A model generated the notes under the pieces. It had not been told where the DNA came from. It made no database searches and was given only the letters and a program-made list of their open reading frames with translations. From the IMG/VR virus record IMGVR_UViG_3300045950_000311, positions 1 through 20,485 of that record: a DNA stretch of 20,485 nt; one strand, given 5' to 3'. The translations under genes and the position numbers were made by a program. Shown one piece after another: positions 18,537 to 20,485 of the stretch; positions within the stretch are counted from its first letter, which is position 1, and each line of letters starts with the position of its first letter. The stretch comes from a virus.

Positions 18537-19114
18537 GGCCCGGCCTCTCCCATGCGCTGATCGCGGCGGGGCTGACGCTGGCGCTCGGGCTTCCGGCGTG
18601 GGCGCTGGGCGTCTCGCCGCTGATCGGCGCGGGCTTCGCGGTCGGCTTCTATGTCGGGCGCAAGCGGCGGCAGTCGGAGGAATGGGCGGGCAGCAACCGT
18701 ATCCCGCCATGGCGGTGGAAGCCGCGCGCGCTGAGGGATGTGCTTTGGCCTGCGCTGGCGGCGGGCGTGGTCGCGTCGCTGCTGATGCTGGCCCCGAAGG
18801 CATTCGCCCACACGCCCGGCCTGTCCGAGGCCGAGATCGCCTGGCTCGACCGGCAGCGCGCGCGGGATGGGACCAAATGTTGCGATGACCGCGACGTGCA
18901 GATCGGCCGCGCGGTGGAATGGCGCATCGTGGGCGGGCGCTACCAGGTGCGGATCACGGGCGAATGGCGTGACGTGCCGCCCGGCCGCATCCTGATGCCG
19001 CGCGCCGACGATCCTTCGCCCTGGCCCGGTGAGGCGCTGCTGTTCTGGCAGCCCGCGCCGCATGTGCCGGGCGGCTACTGGCTCTGGTGCTTCCAGCCCG
19101 AACCCCTGACCTGA
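18533..19114 (+). CDS. Two-domain membrane-anchored periplasmic protein, lysis region
   Basis: A 193-residue protein starting at a GTG overlapping the upstream stop (GTGA). It has two membrane segments (about residues 8-42, ALIAAGLTLALGLPAWALG, and 70-92, VLWPALAAGVVASLLML), ending in AFA like a signal-peptidase site. After that comes a soluble domain (94-193) with a Cys pair (GTKCCDDRD, 114-122), Cys186, and Trp/Pro-rich strands (EWRDVPPGRILMP, GGYWLWCFQP). The last domain recurs in many prophages as a short secreted protein with paired Cys, function unknown. The N-terminal part could be a separate membrane protein fused to it. Confidence 0.6.
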   Translation: MRPGLSHALIAAGLTLALGLPAWALGVSPLIGAGFAVGFYVGRKRRQSEEWAGSNRIPPWRWKPRALRDVLWPALAAGVVASLLMLAPKAFAHTPGLSEAEIAWLDRQRARDGTKCCDDRDVQIGRAVEWRIVGGRYQVRITGEWRDVPPGRILMPRADDPSPWPGEALLFWQPAPHVPGGYWLWCFQPEPLT

Positions 19115-19125
19115 CGGAGCGTGCC

Positions 19126-19323
19126 ATGTCCGATGCCGCCGCCGCGACCTCCGCGGCGCTTCCTGTCGTGCGCCAGATCGTCCAGCACCTCGCGGGCGTG
19201 GTCCTGGGCGCGGGCGCAATAACGGAGAACGAAGCCGCCGTCGTGGCCGGGGCCATCGTCGCGGTCGCAAACCTCGCCTGGATGCTGGTGGCGCGGGCGA
19301 AGGCGCAGAAGGCCGGGCCGTGA
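19126..19323 (+). CDS. Holin candidate (Pam3 gp28-like)
   Basis: A 65-residue protein starting MSDAAAATSAALPVVRQIVQ at ATG 19126, GGAG upstream. One or two hydrophobic helices (HLAGVVLGAGAITENEAAVV and AGAIVAVANLAWMLVARAKA) are joined by an acidic turn, with a basic C-terminus. Size, helical layout and place before spanins and endolysin fit small phage holins of the Pam3 gp28-like group. Holins form membrane lesions that release the endolysin. The stop overlaps the GTG of the spanin gene. Confidence 0.6.
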   Translation: MSDAAAATSAALPVVRQIVQHLAGVVLGAGAITENEAAVVAGAIVAVANLAWMLVARAKAQKAGP

Positions 19324-19526
19324 GCCTGGAACTCATCCTGGCCGCCCTCGTGGGCGTGGTCACGCTCGTCGTCGGGGCCTTCATGCGCGGCTCGAAAGCA
19401 GGCCGCGACGGCGCGGCGGCCGAGGCCGCGCGCAGGCGATCCGAAGCAGAGGAGAGGGGCAATGCGGCTGCTGCCGATGCTGGCCGTGACGGCGCTGCTG
19501 AGCGCCTGCGGCGCGGCGATTTCTGA
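19320..19526 (+). CDS. Rz-like inner-membrane spanin
   Basis: A 68-residue protein starting at GTG 19320, overlapping the holin stop. An N-terminal membrane anchor (MSLELILAALVGVVTLVVGA) is followed by a highly charged, Ala/Arg/Glu-rich helical periplasmic part (AAEAARRRSEAEERGNAAAA). This is the layout of Rz-type i-spanins, though shorter than the usual 120-150 residues. An outer-membrane lipoprotein gene overlaps its end in another frame, as in Rz/Rz1 pairs. The pair would link and fuse the two membranes at lysis. Confidence 0.65.
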   Translation: MSLELILAALVGVVTLVVGAFMRGSKAGRDGAAAEAARRRSEAEERGNAAAADAGRDGAAERLRRGDF

Positions 19527-19665
19527 CCGGCCCGCCTGCCGGGTCACGGAGTTCCCGCGCGACTTGCAGATGCAGGCGGCGGAGGAGCTCCGCACCGCCC
19601 CGGCGCTGCGGACGATGATGGACGCCATGGCGCAGGACCGGGCGTTCAACCGGGCGGTGCGCTGA
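19462..19665 (+). CDS. Rz1-like outer-membrane spanin lipoprotein
   Basis: A 67-residue protein starting MRLLPMLAVTALLSACGAAI at ATG 19462 with GGAGAGGGG upstream. A lipoprotein signal ends in the lipobox LLSAC, with Cys16 the lipidation site. The mature 52 residues are charged and helical. The first 65 bp overlap the i-spanin in another frame, the classic Rz1 position. It lacks the proline richness of lambda Rz1. Its stop overlaps the endolysin ATG (TGATG). Confidence 0.7.
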   Translation: MRLLPMLAVTALLSACGAAISDRPACRVTEFPRDLQMQAAEELRTAPALRTMMDAMAQDRAFNRAVR

Positions 19666-20378
19666 TGAGCCTCGATCAGCTCCGCGCCCTGTTCGCGCGC
19701 CCGCATCCGGTCCATGACGCGGGCATCGCGCAGGGCACCGTGCCCGTCCAGGCAGTGGGCGAGCCGAACTGGCGCGCCATCCTCGCCGCCGCCGGGATGG
19801 TCCGCCCGGAGGCATGGGCGGCCGTCATCGCCGGGCCGGCGCGGCGCTATGGCATCAACAACCGCCTGCGCGCCTGCGCCTTCGCCGCCACCATCGCCCA
19901 CGAGAGCGGCGGCGGGGCGCGGATGGTCGAGAGCCTGAACTACCGCCCCGAGGCGCTTCTGGCGACGTGGCCGCACCGTTTCAGCCCTGAGGATGCGCGG
20001 CGCATGGGGCGGGCGGACGGCAAGCCGGCCGATCAGCGCGCCATTGCCGAGCGTGCCTATGGTGGGCGGATGGGCAACGGGCCGGAGGGCTCGGGCGATG
20101 GCTGGCGATATCGCGGGCGGGGGCTGATCCAGCTCACCGGCCGCGACGCCTATCGCCGCGCCGGGCAGGCGACGGGCCTGCCGCTGGAGGATCAGCCCGA
20201 GATCGCTGAGCAGGAAGGCGTGGCGGCCGAGGTCGCGTGCTGGACCTGGGGCGCGTGGAAGGGCTGCAACCCACTGGCGGACGCCGAGGATGTTGACGGG
20301 TGGCGGCGAGCCATCAACGGCGGGCTGAACGGCCTGGGCGACGTGAAGGCGCGCTACGCGGCGGCGCTGGCGGCCTGA
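19665..20378 (+). CDS. GH19 chitinase-like endolysin
   Basis: A 237-residue muralytic enzyme starting MSLDQLRALFARPHPVHDAG. GH19-type motifs: catalytic Glu80 in FAATIAHESGGG, then LNYRPEALLATWPHRF, GNGPEGSGDGWRYRGRGLIQ and LTGRDAYRRAG (the family phrase YRGRGLIQLTG). There is no signal peptide, so release depends on the holin. The first 60 residues before the domain are Ala/Pro-rich. GH19 phage lysins cleave peptidoglycan glycan strands. Start and stop overlap neighbours as TGATG, placing it firmly in the lysis operon. Confidence 0.9.
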   Translation: MSLDQLRALFARPHPVHDAGIAQGTVPVQAVGEPNWRAILAAAGMVRPEAWAAVIAGPARRYGINNRLRACAFAATIAHESGGGARMVESLNYRPEALLATWPHRFSPEDARRMGRADGKPADQRAIAERAYGGRMGNGPEGSGDGWRYRGRGLIQLTGRDAYRRAGQATGLPLEDQPEIAEQEGVAAEVACWTWGAWKGCNPLADAEDVDGWRRAINGGLNGLGDVKARYAAALAA

Positions 20379-20485
20379 TGCTGGAAGCCTTCGCCGCGGC
20401 GCTGGTGGGAGAGCTGGTGGCGCTGGTCGTGGCGCTGATGCTGGTGGCGTTTGCCGCCGGCGTGTTGGTGGGGCGGCGGATGTGA
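20378..20485 (+). CDS. 35-residue membrane peptide at window end
   Basis: The ATG overlaps the endolysin stop (TGATG) and the TGA is the last codon of the window. The product reads MLEAFAAALVGELVALVVAL then MLVAFAAGVLVGRRM: one long hydrophobic helix with a basic Arg-Arg end. It may be a second holin-type or antiholin-type peptide; the translational coupling to the endolysin supports a lysis role, but this is inference. Confidence 0.55.
   Translation: MLEAFAAALVGELVALVVALMLVAFAAGVLVGRRM

Noticed and set aside
1-20485. tRNA genes, insertion sequences, integrase and attachment sites
   Set aside because: No cloverleaf-like sequence, transposase or recombinase motif, or flanking duplication was found by reading; these elements probably lie outside the window.

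Overview
The window is a prophage (or prophage-derived element) from a very GC-rich alphaproteobacterium. Acetobacteraceae (Roseomonas-like) fit best, judged from the GC-rich codon use and from two proteins typical of Alphaproteobacteria: a GcrA-type regulator and a GapR/DUF2312 nucleoid protein. Identifications come from reading translated sequence and remembered family motifs; no database search was run. No integrase, tRNA or attachment site is visible, so both prophage ends lie outside the window.

Left part (1-2727) is an immunity and early-left region. A leftward chain of five coupled genes starts at 1916 and runs off the left edge. It holds two tiny membrane proteins and a long protein with Myb-like repeats. 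A leftward XRE-type repressor (2001-2408) and a rightward Cro-like protein (2494-2727) are divergent. Three copies of the palindrome ATCCAC-N5-GTGGAT lie here. Two of them sit in the -35/-10 spacers of two matching promoters, one driving the leftward operon and one driving the Cro-like gene.

2739-4517 is an accessory patch with genes on both strands, including a leftward gene for a secreted protein that looks like cargo. From 4678 to 9880 a rightward early operon follows, with most genes overlapping by 4 bp (ATGA/GTGA). It encodes DNA-binding proteins, a GcrA-like fusion, an N-terminally extended GapR, a 29-residue membrane peptide and a RepA/AAA_25-type ATPase. After the ATPase comes a 330-bp non-coding block with many direct and inverted GCCCCGAA repeats, hairpins and an alternating purine-pyrimidine tract; this is the best candidate replication origin. 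A DUF6456-like protein and a strong stem-loop close the early region.

The late region (9980-17590) has a lambda-type packaging and head module: small terminase, GpA-type large terminase, gpW-like joining protein, portal, and an S49 protease with a nested in-frame scaffold start. Then it breaks. A capsid-decoration gene is cut off and joined to the 3' end of a gp46-like baseplate gene, whose gp47/baseplate-J neighbour is itself cut after about 94 codons and joined to the tail of another gene. Major capsid, tail tube, sheath, tape-measure and most baseplate genes are absent. The element therefore keeps control, replication, packaging and lysis but not the virion body. This could be a recently deleted prophage, a satellite-like derivative that needs a helper, or an assembly collapse.

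The right end (17646-20485) is small tail or accessory genes followed by a full lysis cassette: XhlA-like protein, a two-domain membrane protein, a holin candidate, overlapping Rz/Rz1-like spanins, a GH19 endolysin and a last 35-residue membrane peptide ending exactly at the window edge.
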